Shown here: positions 26,529 through 35,283 of the stretch, piece by piece | Layout of the letters: each line of letters begins with the position of its first letter | Position numbering within the stretch: position 1 is the stretch's first letter | From: G963556115 sp963677015 | Lineage (GTDB): Bacteria; Planctomycetota; SZUA-567 | Length of the DNA stretch: 64,000 nt | Reading direction: 5' to 3' | Assembly: GCA_963677015.1 (NCBI GenBank) | Contig: OY781533.1 | Coordinates: forward strand, 434,001 to 498,000 | Translations under genes and position numbers: made by a program | Notes under the pieces: generated by a model | The model's input: the letters and a program-made list of their open reading frames with translations, nothing else | Told to the model about the DNA's origin: nothing | Database searches by the model: none

Positions 26529-27128
26529 ATGCCACACAGATATGCATTGATTAAATGGATCGGTTTTAAACGGGTTGTTAAACGACTGGCGCGTTCTCAC
26601 AGTTCGTCACATGATCTGGCAATGGGGGCGGCAATCGGTTTCTTCATTGGTATGCTGCCTATAATGGGTATTCAGATGGTTGTGGCAGCGGCAGTAGCCG
26701 CTGTTTTCCGTGTCAGTAAACTGGCTGCAATCCTTCCGGTCTGGATTTCCAATCCGGTGACATTTATTCCGCTTTATGGATTTAATTACTGGCTTGGTCA
26801 TGTGTTGACAGGGTGGGGGCCGAATCATGAACAGTATCGGACCGTTATCCATAAGGTCAAGCTGCTGATGGAAAATTCCGGATTTTTTGAAGGAATTATT
26901 GAAAGCACCAAGCTTTTTGGCAGTATGGGACGGGAGGCTGTTTACAGTCTTTGTATCGGTTCAGTTATTGTTGGGCTGGTTGCGGCGTTTATAAGTTATC
27001 CGCTATGTTTGCGGCTGATACGTTTGTTGAGAAAACGCCGTGAGGCTAAACGTAGTGCTCGACATGAGCGTGTATCACAGATTATCCGTAATAGTGAGCG
27101 CTTAAATCTGAATGATAAAAAAAATTAA
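26529..27128 (+). CDS. DUF2062 membrane protein
   Basis: A 199-residue protein with a basic N-terminus, then GAAIGFFIGMLPIMGIQM and VSKLAAILPVWISNPVTFIPLYGFNYWLG, the characteristic DUF2062 blocks, and a second hydrophobic pair near 135-165. The C-terminal tail is strongly basic. The family is an uncharacterised group of inner-membrane proteins, sometimes fused to glycosyltransferases. It follows gatA by 30 bases and is probably the last gene of this operon. Confidence 0.82.
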   Translation: MPHRYALIKWIGFKRVVKRLARSHSSSHDLAMGAAIGFFIGMLPIMGIQMVVAAAVAAVFRVSKLAAILPVWISNPVTFIPLYGFNYWLGHVLTGWGPNHEQYRTVIHKVKLLMENSGFFEGIIESTKLFGSMGREAVYSLCIGSVIVGLVAAFISYPLCLRLIRLLRKRREAKRSARHERVSQIIRNSERLNLNDKKN

Positions 27129-27290
27129 TCTACAATGAGTGCAGTATTTTAATTGCGGTGAAACTTTAGAGCGGGTGTAAGAAAACAAGTTTTAGTTTAT
27201 AATTATTTTGACCGCTATGTTGTAACGTTATAATAACCTCTTTTGCATATTTTCAGATACTGCATCTTCTTAATGCCTGATATTTATAGA

Positions 27291-27352
27291 GAACACAGCT
27301 GCTCTGAGGTAATGCGGAGCAGCTGTGTTCGTTAAGTTATAACTTAATGGTA
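27291..27352. terminator. Bidirectional terminator between convergent genes
   Basis: A perfect 14-bp stem (GAACACAGCTGCTC at 27291-27304, GAGCAGCTGTGTTC at 27317-27330), followed by a 16-base perfect palindrome (27332-27347, TTAAGTTATAACTTAA) and then a T7 run on the plus strand. Confidence 0.8.
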
Positions 27353-27357
27353 TTTTT

Positions 27358-28713
27358 TTACTTGTCGTTGAAGGTGATATTAGTGAAGGTAGGGCTTTCT
27401 TTGTCACCTATGTCGCGACCGATTGGATGGAAAAATATTTCAAGGTGTGAAGAGGCGGGCTCAAATATGGTTATCTGCTGGGTTGAAGGGCGGTAGATAA
27501 AACCATCAGTGGCTTTTCCCGGGCCAAAGCCGGCTAATTTCTTCAGATCATCAATGCTGTGTTTTGAACCGTTACTTTTAAGCAGGCGCTGCTGAGTCGC
27601 CCAGCGCTTGACATTCCCGACATATAACGCATTATCCCCTGTCTGCAGATTTTGCTGAGTAGCGGTACTGCGGGCGGCATCAACTCCCATGGTGTTATCA
27701 AGGCTGCTCTTGAGCATGAAGCAGTTTACGGCACCGATAGTGTCAGCAATTTTCCAGGGTAAGTAGAGATTGGCATTATCGGATATTTTGCGCATGTTGC
27801 TTGGGGCATACGTGAGATTATCTTCAAAGACTCCGAATTCATTATTATCAGCCATAAAAACCAGAAATCCGAAGGCATATTGTTTCGCGGTTTTTTTAAG
27901 TGCGGCTGCAAGCTGCTCCGGTGTTTTGCAATCCTCTGCATATTTTCTCAGATCTGATGGATATGAACGTTTATCAATATCTGAATACTCATGGCCGATA
28001 TCTGAATCTAGAAGGGCAAAGAAGAGGCTTGATGTTTGTGGTCCATCTGCGTTTTCTGAATAATACTGATTGATTCCGGTAAGTGCGGTTACCAACCCGA
28101 CATAACTGATCATTGTCAAATAATGCTTTTCACCTAGTTTGTATCTGATGACAGCCTGAATAGAGGAGAGTTGAAATTCTTTCCCGTCATCCCAGTCGAC
28201 ATTTCTGGCTAGAATCAAATTACCTGAGGCGGATGCTGCGGGCATTACTCCGACAGCACTGCAGTTGGTGGCTCTGAAAGTATCTGCAAGTAAATTGAGC
28301 ATTCTGAACTCGTCGGGCGAGAGTAGATTGTCTCCCATTATATTCTTGTTCGTGCTGCAGAGTGTATCAGTAATGCCATTGATTTCATCTTGTACTTCAG
28401 CTGGGACATTTTTCCAGATATGTCGCATTCTTTCAAGCATTTTGTTGTAGTTTTTGTCGTCATTCAGGAAGTTTTGGAAATAGCTGTCAATGAGGTACTC
28501 ATAGTTGCTTATTGCCGCTTTAATCTGTTTGCCGTAAGCTTTTCCCATTAATCTGCGGTTTCCGTCAACGGCTGTCAGATCGATATTTACTTTGTAATAT
28601 CCTTTCTGCTGCATAATATTTACTGCGGGTCCGGCTCCTGCGGCACTGCAGGTTTCAATATTTGTAAAAACTAGTGTGATAATTGCCACTAAGTAAACTA
28701 TGAGTTTTAACAT
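27358..28713 (-). CDS. Secreted C45-type Ntn hydrolase (acyltransferase/choloylglycine-hydrolase-like)
   Basis: A 451-residue protein with an N-terminal signal segment (LKLIVYLVAIITLVF, likely cleaved near residues 22-25). The central block TNCSAVGVMPAASASGNLILARNVDWDD places Cys151 where the nucleophile of peptidase family C45 (penicillin acyl-coenzyme-A acyltransferase-like) would be after autocleavage, with the RN-x-DW motif 20 residues on. Related enzymes hydrolyse or transfer acyl amides. The substrate is unknown. A roughly 150-residue pro-segment precedes the Cys. The gene is isolated, convergent with the DUF2062 gene, with a long empty stretch upstream. Confidence 0.78.
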   Translation of the reverse strand: MLKLIVYLVAIITLVFTNIETCSAAGAGPAVNIMQQKGYYKVNIDLTAVDGNRRLMGKAYGKQIKAAISNYEYLIDSYFQNFLNDDKNYNKMLERMRHIWKNVPAEVQDEINGITDTLCSTNKNIMGDNLLSPDEFRMLNLLADTFRATNCSAVGVMPAASASGNLILARNVDWDDGKEFQLSSIQAVIRYKLGEKHYLTMISYVGLVTALTGINQYYSENADGPQTSSLFFALLDSDIGHEYSDIDKRSYPSDLRKYAEDCKTPEQLAAALKKTAKQYAFGFLVFMADNNEFGVFEDNLTYAPSNMRKISDNANLYLPWKIADTIGAVNCFMLKSSLDNTMGVDAARSTATQQNLQTGDNALYVGNVKRWATQQRLLKSNGSKHSIDDLKKLAGFGPGKATDGFIYRPSTQQITIFEPASSHLEIFFHPIGRDIGDKESPTFTNITFNDK

Positions 28714-29375
28714 AATGTATCCCTTTTCAAAATTTCAAAGTATATTATTTTACAGAATGTTACTGATTCTCCTAAATGCGGGTTATGCTTTATTTAGTAT
28801 AAAATTTTTTTATTTTTATACAATCAATATTAAAGAGAATAATATAAAGTTTTTTTGCGCATAACCTTAAAATTATTAGGGGTTTTTAAGGGAAGTTATG
28901 TTGAAAAGGAACTGATTGGGAAATAGAGATACATGTTGGATTATGAATATATAATGAGTTGTAATTTATGAAATGATTTATAATAGTTTGAAATCTATGT
29001 TTGTATGGCGTATCAGGAAGATGATAGCGTTTTTGTGTAGTGAGATGACGTTTATAATCAAATGGGGTGTGTTATATCAGGTGTTTTTTAGTATTTTGTG
29101 CCAAAGCAGTGATATATGCAGGAGAACCCCGGGTAAATCGTTATTTACCGGAGTTATCCTAAGGTCTGAATACTAGTCATTTTTGGGGAAATGATAAATA
29201 TTCTGACTGTTTAAAATTGAATATTACTGCAGACAGGAGTGGTAAAATGGGGGAATTACTACGCTAAGCTGTCTGGAATTATATTCTATTATCTAGCTGC
29301 TGTTATGCTGAATTATACGGAATGGGGGAATCGGTTGTTCAGTTTTAAGCAGTGTTGATACAGTGTCTTGTTTCT
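28714..29375. other. Non-coding AT-rich stretch
   Basis: About 660 bases without a supportable gene. A 67-codon frame at 28973-29176 lacks a ribosome site and has an unlikely composition. A small hairpin (29129-29151, GGTAAAT/ATTTACC) is the only clear structure. Confidence 0.55.
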
Positions 29376-29720
29376 TTACGCGGTTTTTTTTATTTCACAG
29401 CCATAATTTTCAAGCTGGCAGTAGAGATTTTCCGCTTTTGCTTCTAATTGTTCAAGATTGATGGTCTTAGACAGTGAGCGTGCATTACGGGCACAGGTTA
29501 TAAGATGAGTCAACTGATCAATAAGGCGTAGTGCTCTAACAGAAAAATCGGCGTATTGTTCCTGTTTTTCTGAGATTGCATATGAATCCATTCTTTTGAA
29601 ACCATTCTGGCAGAAATCTGAAACCTGCTTTGCATGGGTATATAAAGCGTCGCGTAAAAAGGTTATTCGAGCTGAGTCACTTGAATTTTTGCCATCCTTG
29701 TCATTAACATTAATATCCAT
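29376..29720 (-). CDS. Small helical protein of unknown function
   Basis: A 114-residue, mostly alpha-helical protein with alternating charged and hydrophobic positions (for example FLRDALYTHAKQVSDFC, ALRLIDQLTHLITCARNA) and three scattered cysteines. No signal peptide, TM segment or recognised domain. AGGAG lies 9 bases before the ATG, and codon usage resembles its neighbours. It stands alone in a 1.4-kb region otherwise free of genes. The helical-bundle character would suit a chaperone or adaptor, which is a guess only. Confidence 0.6.
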   Translation of the reverse strand: MDINVNDKDGKNSSDSARITFLRDALYTHAKQVSDFCQNGFKRMDSYAISEKQEQYADFSVRALRLIDQLTHLITCARNARSLSKTINLEQLEAKAENLYCQLENYGCEIKKTA

Positions 29721-30147
29721 ATTGTCGCTTCTCCTGTCACCGGCCTGGAACTGTAAGAACGTGGAGGGAACTTTTCAGTCCAGTTAATTTATTGTAATTG
29801 TCTGAAAGTTATCAAATTGTGTGCCAGTATAGGACTATTAATGGTGCTTTGGGTATAACCTGTTATGTGTTAAGTGATTATAGATGTAATGAAATATTTG
29901 TTATTTTGGCGTAGGCAATTTTGCGATTAAAACATGAGATTTGCTGGGTAATAAGGGAGTTATTTTCCGGCGGGTTTTTCTGGTTGTTTGTAATTTGGTG
30001 AGGCTGCGGTATAAGCTTAATCTTACCAGGCTGCGACTTGGTTAACTGCTATTATGTATTTATGATTAATCTTTTACCGGTGATAGTGCTTGACGTTATC
30101 AGACCGGGTTGTATGATAATGCAATTAGGGGTAATAATGCTCTATTA
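29721..30147. other. Non-coding AT-rich stretch
   Basis: About 425 bases with no gene or clear hairpin of note; it must hold the promoter of the small minus-strand gene ending at 29376. Confidence 0.5.
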
Positions 30148-31437
30148 TTACTTTGATTCAGTATTGAGTCGCTGCAGATCGGATAGAAATTCAGGATAAG
30201 AGACAGCGGCACATGCTTCCTTGGTAATTTTGCTTGAGGCTCCGGTAAGCAGATGCGCCAGACGCAGCGTCATTGCCATCCGGTGGTCACCCCGTGAATC
30301 TACCTCTTTATCGGGAATTTTCAGTTCGGTACAACCGTTAATGATTAGAGTATCGGTGTCATTAGCGGTATCGATGGTGATATCAGCTCCGTAAGTGCCG
30401 AGTTCTTCCTGAATTGCTGCCAGTCTATCGGTTTCTTTGATTCGAAGTTCCGAAAGTCCTGAGAATGCGGATTTTCCTGAAGCCAGTGTAGCGGCAAGAG
30501 CCAGTATAGGGATTTCATCTACCAGCAGTGGAACTTCAACCGGAGTAATATCAGCAGCCTTGAGTCGGCCGTTATATTTGACCTGAATGTCGCCCCACGG
30601 TTCGGGCATATCGCCTTGTTCGGTAATTGTTATATCAGCACCCATACGCTTGAGTATTTCAAGAAAATGGGTACGGGTAGGGTTGAGCAGAATACCTTTA
30701 GCTGTAACATCACTGCCCGGTATTAATGCGGCCGCAGTCAGGAAGAAAGCGGCTGATGAAGGGTCGCCGGGTACATAGAATTTCTCGGGTAGTGCCAGAC
30801 TGCTGGGCAGAATGCTGATAGTCTGTTGCGTACATGAAATATCTGCTCCGAATGACTTCAGCATCAGCTCTGTATGGTTGCGCGAAGGGACAGGTTCAAA
30901 TATTCTGGTTATGCCTTCAGCGTTGAGACCGGCCAGAAGCAGAGCGCTTTTTAGCTGTGCGCTGGCAACCGGCAGCGTGTAGTCAATACCTTTAAGGGTA
31001 GCGGTGCAGATTGTGACCGGAGGTTTATCCGAGGTGGTGGTTATTTCTGCCCCCATGCTGCGCAGCGGACTGGCTATACGTTCCATTGGACGCCGGTTGA
31101 GGTATTCATCCCCGCTTAGAATGAAGTTTCCATTCTTTAACCCGGCAAGTATTCCCATCAGAAATCTTATGGTAGTTCCTGAGTTTCCACAGTCAATCGA
31201 GGTTATTCCGTGAGATTTTATATTTCCGTCCAGACCTGTCAGTGTAATTACACTCGGATCTTCAGACTTTAAAACACAACCACCAAGTTTTTCAAAAGAG
31301 GCAAGGCTTGAAAGGCAGTCTTCACCTATGGAAAAATTGCTTACTTCACATTTGCCATGTGCCAATATTGCAAAAAGGGCTATTCTGTGGCTGATTGATT
31401 TATCACCCATAGGGCTGAAATTACCATTTAACGGCAC
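30148..31437 (-). CDS. aroA: 3-phosphoshikimate 1-carboxyvinyltransferase (EPSP synthase), class II-like
   Basis: EPSP synthase of the shikimate pathway, joining shikimate-3-phosphate and PEP. The 429 residues show GDKSISHR (residues 11-18, Lys13), CGNSGTTIRFLMGIL, DEYLNRRPMERI, SAQLKSALLLAGL, a GDPSSAAFFLTAA block, and ELRIKETDRLAAI near the end. The SAQLKSA form rather than SSQF suggests the class II (less glyphosate-sensitive) group. The start is GTG at 31437 with AAAGGA 8 bases before it. The usual PGDKS reads MGDKS here. It follows thiC with a 120-base gap. Confidence 0.95.
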   Translation of the reverse strand: MPLNGNFSPMGDKSISHRIALFAILAHGKCEVSNFSIGEDCLSSLASFEKLGGCVLKSEDPSVITLTGLDGNIKSHGITSIDCGNSGTTIRFLMGILAGLKNGNFILSGDEYLNRRPMERIASPLRSMGAEITTTSDKPPVTICTATLKGIDYTLPVASAQLKSALLLAGLNAEGITRIFEPVPSRNHTELMLKSFGADISCTQQTISILPSSLALPEKFYVPGDPSSAAFFLTAAALIPGSDVTAKGILLNPTRTHFLEILKRMGADITITEQGDMPEPWGDIQVKYNGRLKAADITPVEVPLLVDEIPILALAATLASGKSAFSGLSELRIKETDRLAAIQEELGTYGADITIDTANDTDTLIINGCTELKIPDKEVDSRGDHRMAMTLRLAHLLTGASSKITKEACAAVSYPEFLSDLQRLNTESK

Positions 31438-31557
31438 GCTGTTATTCCTTTATGTCTTACAGTTTCGCGTTGTTTGTACAGTAGTGTCGATGTCTGTTAA
31501 TTGTTAGAATAATACTTTGATTTCTTACATTGTCAGTGCAGAAATTAAAAGTATCGG

Positions 31558-32832
31558 TTAGAGGTAGTCTTCTCCGCGCAGAGCACAGAAGTCTCCGCAC
31601 ATTGAACATACATCGTCATCGTTAGGCATTACCTCGGCGCGTGATTCTCGGGCTTTCTTTGGATCAATCGAGAGTTCATACATTTTATTCCAGTCCTGAG
31701 CTTTTCTGGCTCTGCTCATCTCGTTGTCCCAGTCCATGGCGCCCGGAATGCCATTTGCGATATCAGCCGCATGCGCTGCTATTCTTGAAGCGATAACTCC
31801 TTCATGGACATCCTGAGGACTTGGCAGGCGGAGGTGCTCGGCCGGTGTAACGTAGCAGAGGAAGTTTGCTCCTGAGGTAGCTGCCAGAGTTCCGCCGATA
31901 GCACAACCTATATGGTCATATCCCGGTGCAACATCTGTAACCAGCGGGCCTAAAACATAGAATGGAGCTCCGCCGCAGGCTTTCTTTTCCAGCTGCATCT
32001 GGCTCTGAATCTGATGGTATGGAACATGTCCCGGACCTTCAATGATGACCTGTACGCCGGCACTGCGAGCGCGTTCTGCCAGCTCTCCAAGAGTATAGAG
32101 TTCTTCGATCTGCGCTCTGTCTCCGGCATCAGCCAGAGCTCCGGGGCGTAGGGCATCGCCGAGTGAGAGGGTGCAGTCCTTCTCTTTGCAGATATCAATA
32201 ACCTCATCAAAGTGTGCATAAAGTGGATTTTCCGCATTATTTGCAACCATCCATCTTGCTATAAGTGAACCGCCACGGCTGACAACGCCGCAGATTCGAG
32301 GCTTATTTTTCAGAAAATCAACAGCATGTCTGGTAATGCCGCAGTGAACAGTTATAAAGTCCACGCCGTCATTTACATGCAGTCTTACCGCTTCCAGCAT
32401 ATCTGCAGCGGTCATATCACGGAAGACTTCATTACGGCTTATTGCCATATGACCGGCTTCATACATGGGGACTGAACCGAGTGAGATAGGGCAATTATCA
32501 CGAACCTGTTTTCTGATTTCGCGCAGATTTCCTCCGGTCGAGAGATCCATGACTGCATCGGCTTTGGCGTCAATGGCGGCCTGCATCTTTGCCATTTCCT
32601 CTTCGACTTCTATTCTATCCGGCGAAGTGCCGAAATTAGCGTTAACCTTGATTTTCAGACCGTCTCCCACAGCACATGGATTGATCAGATCGTGACCGTC
32701 CGCCCAAGGAATAACGATAGTACCATTTGCTATACCACTTCGGATAAATTCGATATCAACATTTTCCGCTTTTGCGGCAGCTTCCATACGTTTATCTGTC
32801 TTACCTGCTTTTGCCAGTTCAATCAGTGTCAT
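31558..32832 (-). CDS. thiC: Phosphomethylpyrimidine synthase, short type
   Basis: A radical-SAM enzyme converting aminoimidazole ribotide to HMP phosphate for thiamine. At 424 residues it is the short form lacking the long N-terminal region of the E. coli enzyme (about 630). Family blocks include VNANFGTSPDR, DAVMDLSTGGN, FITVHCGITRHAV, GGSLIARWM, VIIEGPGHVPYHQI and LGPLVTDVAPGYDHI. The cluster motif at the C-terminus reads C409-SM-C412-GDF-C416, i.e. CX2CX3C. It lies 39 bases after the CYTH gene in an apparent three-gene operon. No thi-box is visible upstream. Confidence 0.95.
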   Translation of the reverse strand: MTLIELAKAGKTDKRMEAAAKAENVDIEFIRSGIANGTIVIPWADGHDLINPCAVGDGLKIKVNANFGTSPDRIEVEEEMAKMQAAIDAKADAVMDLSTGGNLREIRKQVRDNCPISLGSVPMYEAGHMAISRNEVFRDMTAADMLEAVRLHVNDGVDFITVHCGITRHAVDFLKNKPRICGVVSRGGSLIARWMVANNAENPLYAHFDEVIDICKEKDCTLSLGDALRPGALADAGDRAQIEELYTLGELAERARSAGVQVIIEGPGHVPYHQIQSQMQLEKKACGGAPFYVLGPLVTDVAPGYDHIGCAIGGTLAATSGANFLCYVTPAEHLRLPSPQDVHEGVIASRIAAHAADIANGIPGAMDWDNEMSRARKAQDWNKMYELSIDPKKARESRAEVMPNDDDVCSMCGDFCALRGEDYL

Positions 32833-32871
32833 AATTTACCTTTTGTTTCCTATATTTACAAATTGTAGAGA

Positions 32872-33420
32872 TTAAAATTTCCAATCACAAAATACCCGGT
32901 TGTTTTCCTGACAGTAATTATCCCAGATTGCCGGGTAGCTGAGCATAATATTAGCTGTTATATCCAGATTCAGTCGCTGCAGAAGTTCTTCTATTTCCGC
33001 ATCTGAATGTCCTTCAATTTCAATAAAGGTGCCGAGGACAGGGGTCTTGTCCAGAACGACCGTCATCCCGTCAATTAAAAATGTGTGCCGCTTTTTTTCG
33101 TAGTACCAGTGAACACTGTAACCAAGGCTTTCCAGGATAAAGCGCAGATTCGCAGCGTTTTCGACCTTTGTCTCGGTTTCATGCTTGCTCTTGAATTTTC
33201 CGGTTTCAGCCGGGGTTTTATGGGTTAACAGGCCGCTTTTTTCGTTATTATGAATTCTCAGCCTGAGTAATGCGCGTTTTCCCTGCAGTTCTTCATCTTT
33301 ATCGAAAACCCAGTTTTTCTCATAAACCTCGCCTTTATCTTCAGCATCAAGCGCTCTAAGTCTGTTTGCTACTGCCGATGGCTCTTCAAGATGCAGTTTG
33401 CACTCTATTTCAAGGTTCAT
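32872..33420 (-). CDS. CYTH-domain phosphatase (class IV adenylate-cyclase/thiamine-triphosphatase fold)
   Basis: A 182-residue protein with the CYTH tunnel signature: ExExK at the start (E4-x-E6-x-K8), ALLRLRI, LTHKTP, KHETETKV, YEKKRHTF and VVLDKTPVLGTFIEIEG. CYTH proteins act on triphosphates: inorganic triphosphate, thiamine triphosphate, or ATP to cAMP. Its position directly upstream of thiC makes thiamine triphosphatase an attractive but unproven guess. GGAG precedes the ATG. It starts 14 bases after the stop of the isochorismatase-like gene. Confidence 0.88.
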   Translation of the reverse strand: MNLEIECKLHLEEPSAVANRLRALDAEDKGEVYEKNWVFDKDEELQGKRALLRLRIHNNEKSGLLTHKTPAETGKFKSKHETETKVENAANLRFILESLGYSVHWYYEKKRHTFLIDGMTVVLDKTPVLGTFIEIEGHSDAEIEELLQRLNLDITANIMLSYPAIWDNYCQENNRVFCDWKF

Positions 33421-33434
33421 GGTCTGCTCCGAAA

Positions 33435-33992
33435 TTATTTTATTAATTTTGAAATCGCCTTGAACTCATCTCCTTTGGCTTCAATCAGCAGTTCGAAGAG
33501 GGCACTTTCAAGGTTGCTTATTATTATACCTGCACGTGCTAAACGGGTGATAGTGTATTCTTTGTTCAGCGGATTTCTACTGCTTATGCCATCAGCCAGG
33601 AGATGTATCTGAGAGCCGGTGGCTGCAAGATCAAGCGCGGTCTGGGTAACACAGATATGTGACTCAATACCGCAAATAACAATCTGCGAGGCCATGCTGG
33701 ATTTTATGGCTTTATTCAAGGCTTCACTCTGCAGGCAGGAGAAGGTGGTCTTTTCAATTATCTGGGTGTTTTCCGGCATGCCGTCGCTTATTTGCGGGAC
33801 AGTGTGACCCAATCCCTTTGGATATTGTTCGCTGATAATAAGCGGTATATCCAGAATTTCGGCGGCTTGCGCTAGAATACTTGCTGTACGGAGAACTTTA
33901 TCACTCTCAGCAACTGCAGGGAGCAGGCGTTCCTGAATGTCTATTATGAGAAAAAGGGTGTCTTTTTTTCTTAAAATTGCTTCATGCTGCAT
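33435..33992 (-). CDS. Isochorismatase-like cysteine hydrolase
   Basis: A 185-residue protein of the isochorismatase/nicotinamidase-like fold. The catalytic triad is visible as Asp18 (LIIDIQERLL), Lys81 (EKTTFSC) and Cys114 (GIESHICVTQTA). It resembles the YcaC-type subgroup, for which the substrate is often unknown. I chose the ATG at 33992, with a weak AAGG upstream, over 34016, which has none. It is the first gene of the minus-strand set that includes the CYTH gene and thiC, and is divergent from the gene at 34289. Confidence 0.88.
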   Translation of the reverse strand: MQHEAILRKKDTLFLIIDIQERLLPAVAESDKVLRTASILAQAAEILDIPLIISEQYPKGLGHTVPQISDGMPENTQIIEKTTFSCLQSEALNKAIKSSMASQIVICGIESHICVTQTALDLAATGSQIHLLADGISSRNPLNKEYTITRLARAGIIISNLESALFELLIEAKGDEFKAISKLIK

Positions 33993-34225
33993 TGTTATAT
34001 CTGCCTTATATATCATAGTAAGATTATGGTAATAAAATTATAACCGCTTACGTCATGTCTATTATCAGTTGGCAATAACCTGCTGTAATTGCTGTATCTT
34101 GCGGTAACTTCAATTACAACTAAAGTATATGCAATCAGTGCTAAAGCGCAACAACTTCCATAAAATTATGAATCAAAAAAAATCAATTTTTATCGAATAT
34201 TTTCTGGATTTGTTTCTCAACTTTT

Positions 34226-34233
34226 ACCGATAA
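34226..34233 (+). promoter_or_regulatory. Possible sigma-28-type -10 element
   Basis: ACCGATAA matches 7 of 8 positions of the sigma-28 -10 consensus and lies about 55 bases before the ATG at 34289. The expected -35 position (34207-34214, GATTTGTT) is a poor match. Confidence 0.3.
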
Positions 34234-34288
34234 AAGATTATGAAGTTGCTCTATGAGCGGTTTGTTTATTGCCAAATAGGAGGAAGTT

Positions 34289-34927
34289 ATGGCTAATCTT
34301 AGAAAAATAGGAGGTTTTGCTGCTTTACTGGTTATGGCGGGGGTACTGACCTCTGTAAGTTTCTGGGAGCATGAACAGGCTGGTAAATCCATGGAAAATA
34401 TTGAGATATGGTCTACCAGAGAGAGTGCGATTGATTCGGTGCCAACAGGCGGAAGCGGTATATATGCGATGCAGGGGGCTGAAAGCGATTCTGATATGGA
34501 TTATAACAGTATTATTCCGATTGAGCCGCGGATTAATAAGACTATTACCGAAAATTTTGATAACAGTGTGCAGCAGCTTGATCTGGCGATGCAGGAGAGT
34601 GCGGAGATTATGAAGTCTCTCAATACAAATTCCGCTGCATATCTTGATAATGGTCAGCTGCTTCCTCAGGATCAGGCTCAGATGAATATTGATGAATTTG
34701 AGATGCAGAGTCTTGAGGATGAAACGGCAGGGAATATCAGCAGTAATATTAATAATCAGGTTATTGCCGATGTCGATATCTCTTATCCGGCTGCCAGAGC
34801 CGGACGCAGCAGACATTCTGGAGAAATAAGTTCTGCAACTATGAAGGTTGTAGATGTGCTGCTGAAGTATGGTATGGATGACCGGGCGGTAAGTGTTATC
34901 GAGAGGGATCTTAATATTGGGTATTAG
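34289..34927 (+). CDS. Membrane-anchored or exported protein of unknown function
   Basis: A 212-residue protein with an N-terminal hydrophobic segment (GGFAALLVMAGVLTSVSF, residues about 8-25) that could be a signal anchor. The rest is acidic, Asn/Gln/Ser-rich and probably partly disordered, ending in a compact helical stretch (MKVVDVLLKYGMDDRAVSVIERDLNIGY). No family is recognised. AGGAGG lies at good distance before the ATG. A strong terminator follows, so it is a single-gene unit. Confidence 0.65.
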   Translation: MANLRKIGGFAALLVMAGVLTSVSFWEHEQAGKSMENIEIWSTRESAIDSVPTGGSGIYAMQGAESDSDMDYNSIIPIEPRINKTITENFDNSVQQLDLAMQESAEIMKSLNTNSAAYLDNGQLLPQDQAQMNIDEFEMQSLEDETAGNISSNINNQVIADVDISYPAARAGRSRHSGEISSATMKVVDVLLKYGMDDRAVSVIERDLNIGY

Positions 34928-34965
34928 ATTTTAAAATTTTATAATAAAATTTTACATATTGTCGA

Positions 34966-35000
34966 TTAGAGCAGCTTTGAGAAAGGCTGCTCTAATTTTT
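34966..35000 (+). terminator. Rho-independent terminator
   Basis: A perfect 10-bp stem (TTAGAGCAGC at 34966-34975, GCTGCTCTAA at 34986-34995) followed by TTTTT, 38 bases after the stop at 34927. Confidence 0.92.
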
Positions 35001-35283
35001 ATGTATTTTTAAGTTTATAAAGAGTTTAGTGAAAAATTTTAAATTTTGAGTTATGATTGGATTGCGTTTTAGAGATAATTATAGAACTTTTATGTTGGCG
35101 TAAAATATTAGAATATTGTAAAATGCTTATAATAATTTCATGAGAACATGTTGGATATGTCAGTGGATTGCAGTAAGAGGAGTTATCAGATTTAAATTGC
35201 GTGCACAAATTAGTTTTTTTAAAGGATGAAAAACTTCTGATTTAGATACTTAATCATATAGTTTTGAGGTTGAAAATAACAGC
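35001..35283 (+). other. AT-rich upstream region of the partner-switch operon
   Basis: About 280 bases with no gene. It should hold the operon promoter, but no -35/-10 pair stands out. Confidence 0.45.

Noticed and set aside
28973..29176. 67-codon plus-strand ORF
   Set aside because: No ribosome site, improbable composition, and no recognisable motif.
33993..34288. TPP riboswitch for the thiC operon
   Set aside because: I looked for the CUGAGA and ACCUGAU-type conserved segments on the minus strand and did not find them.
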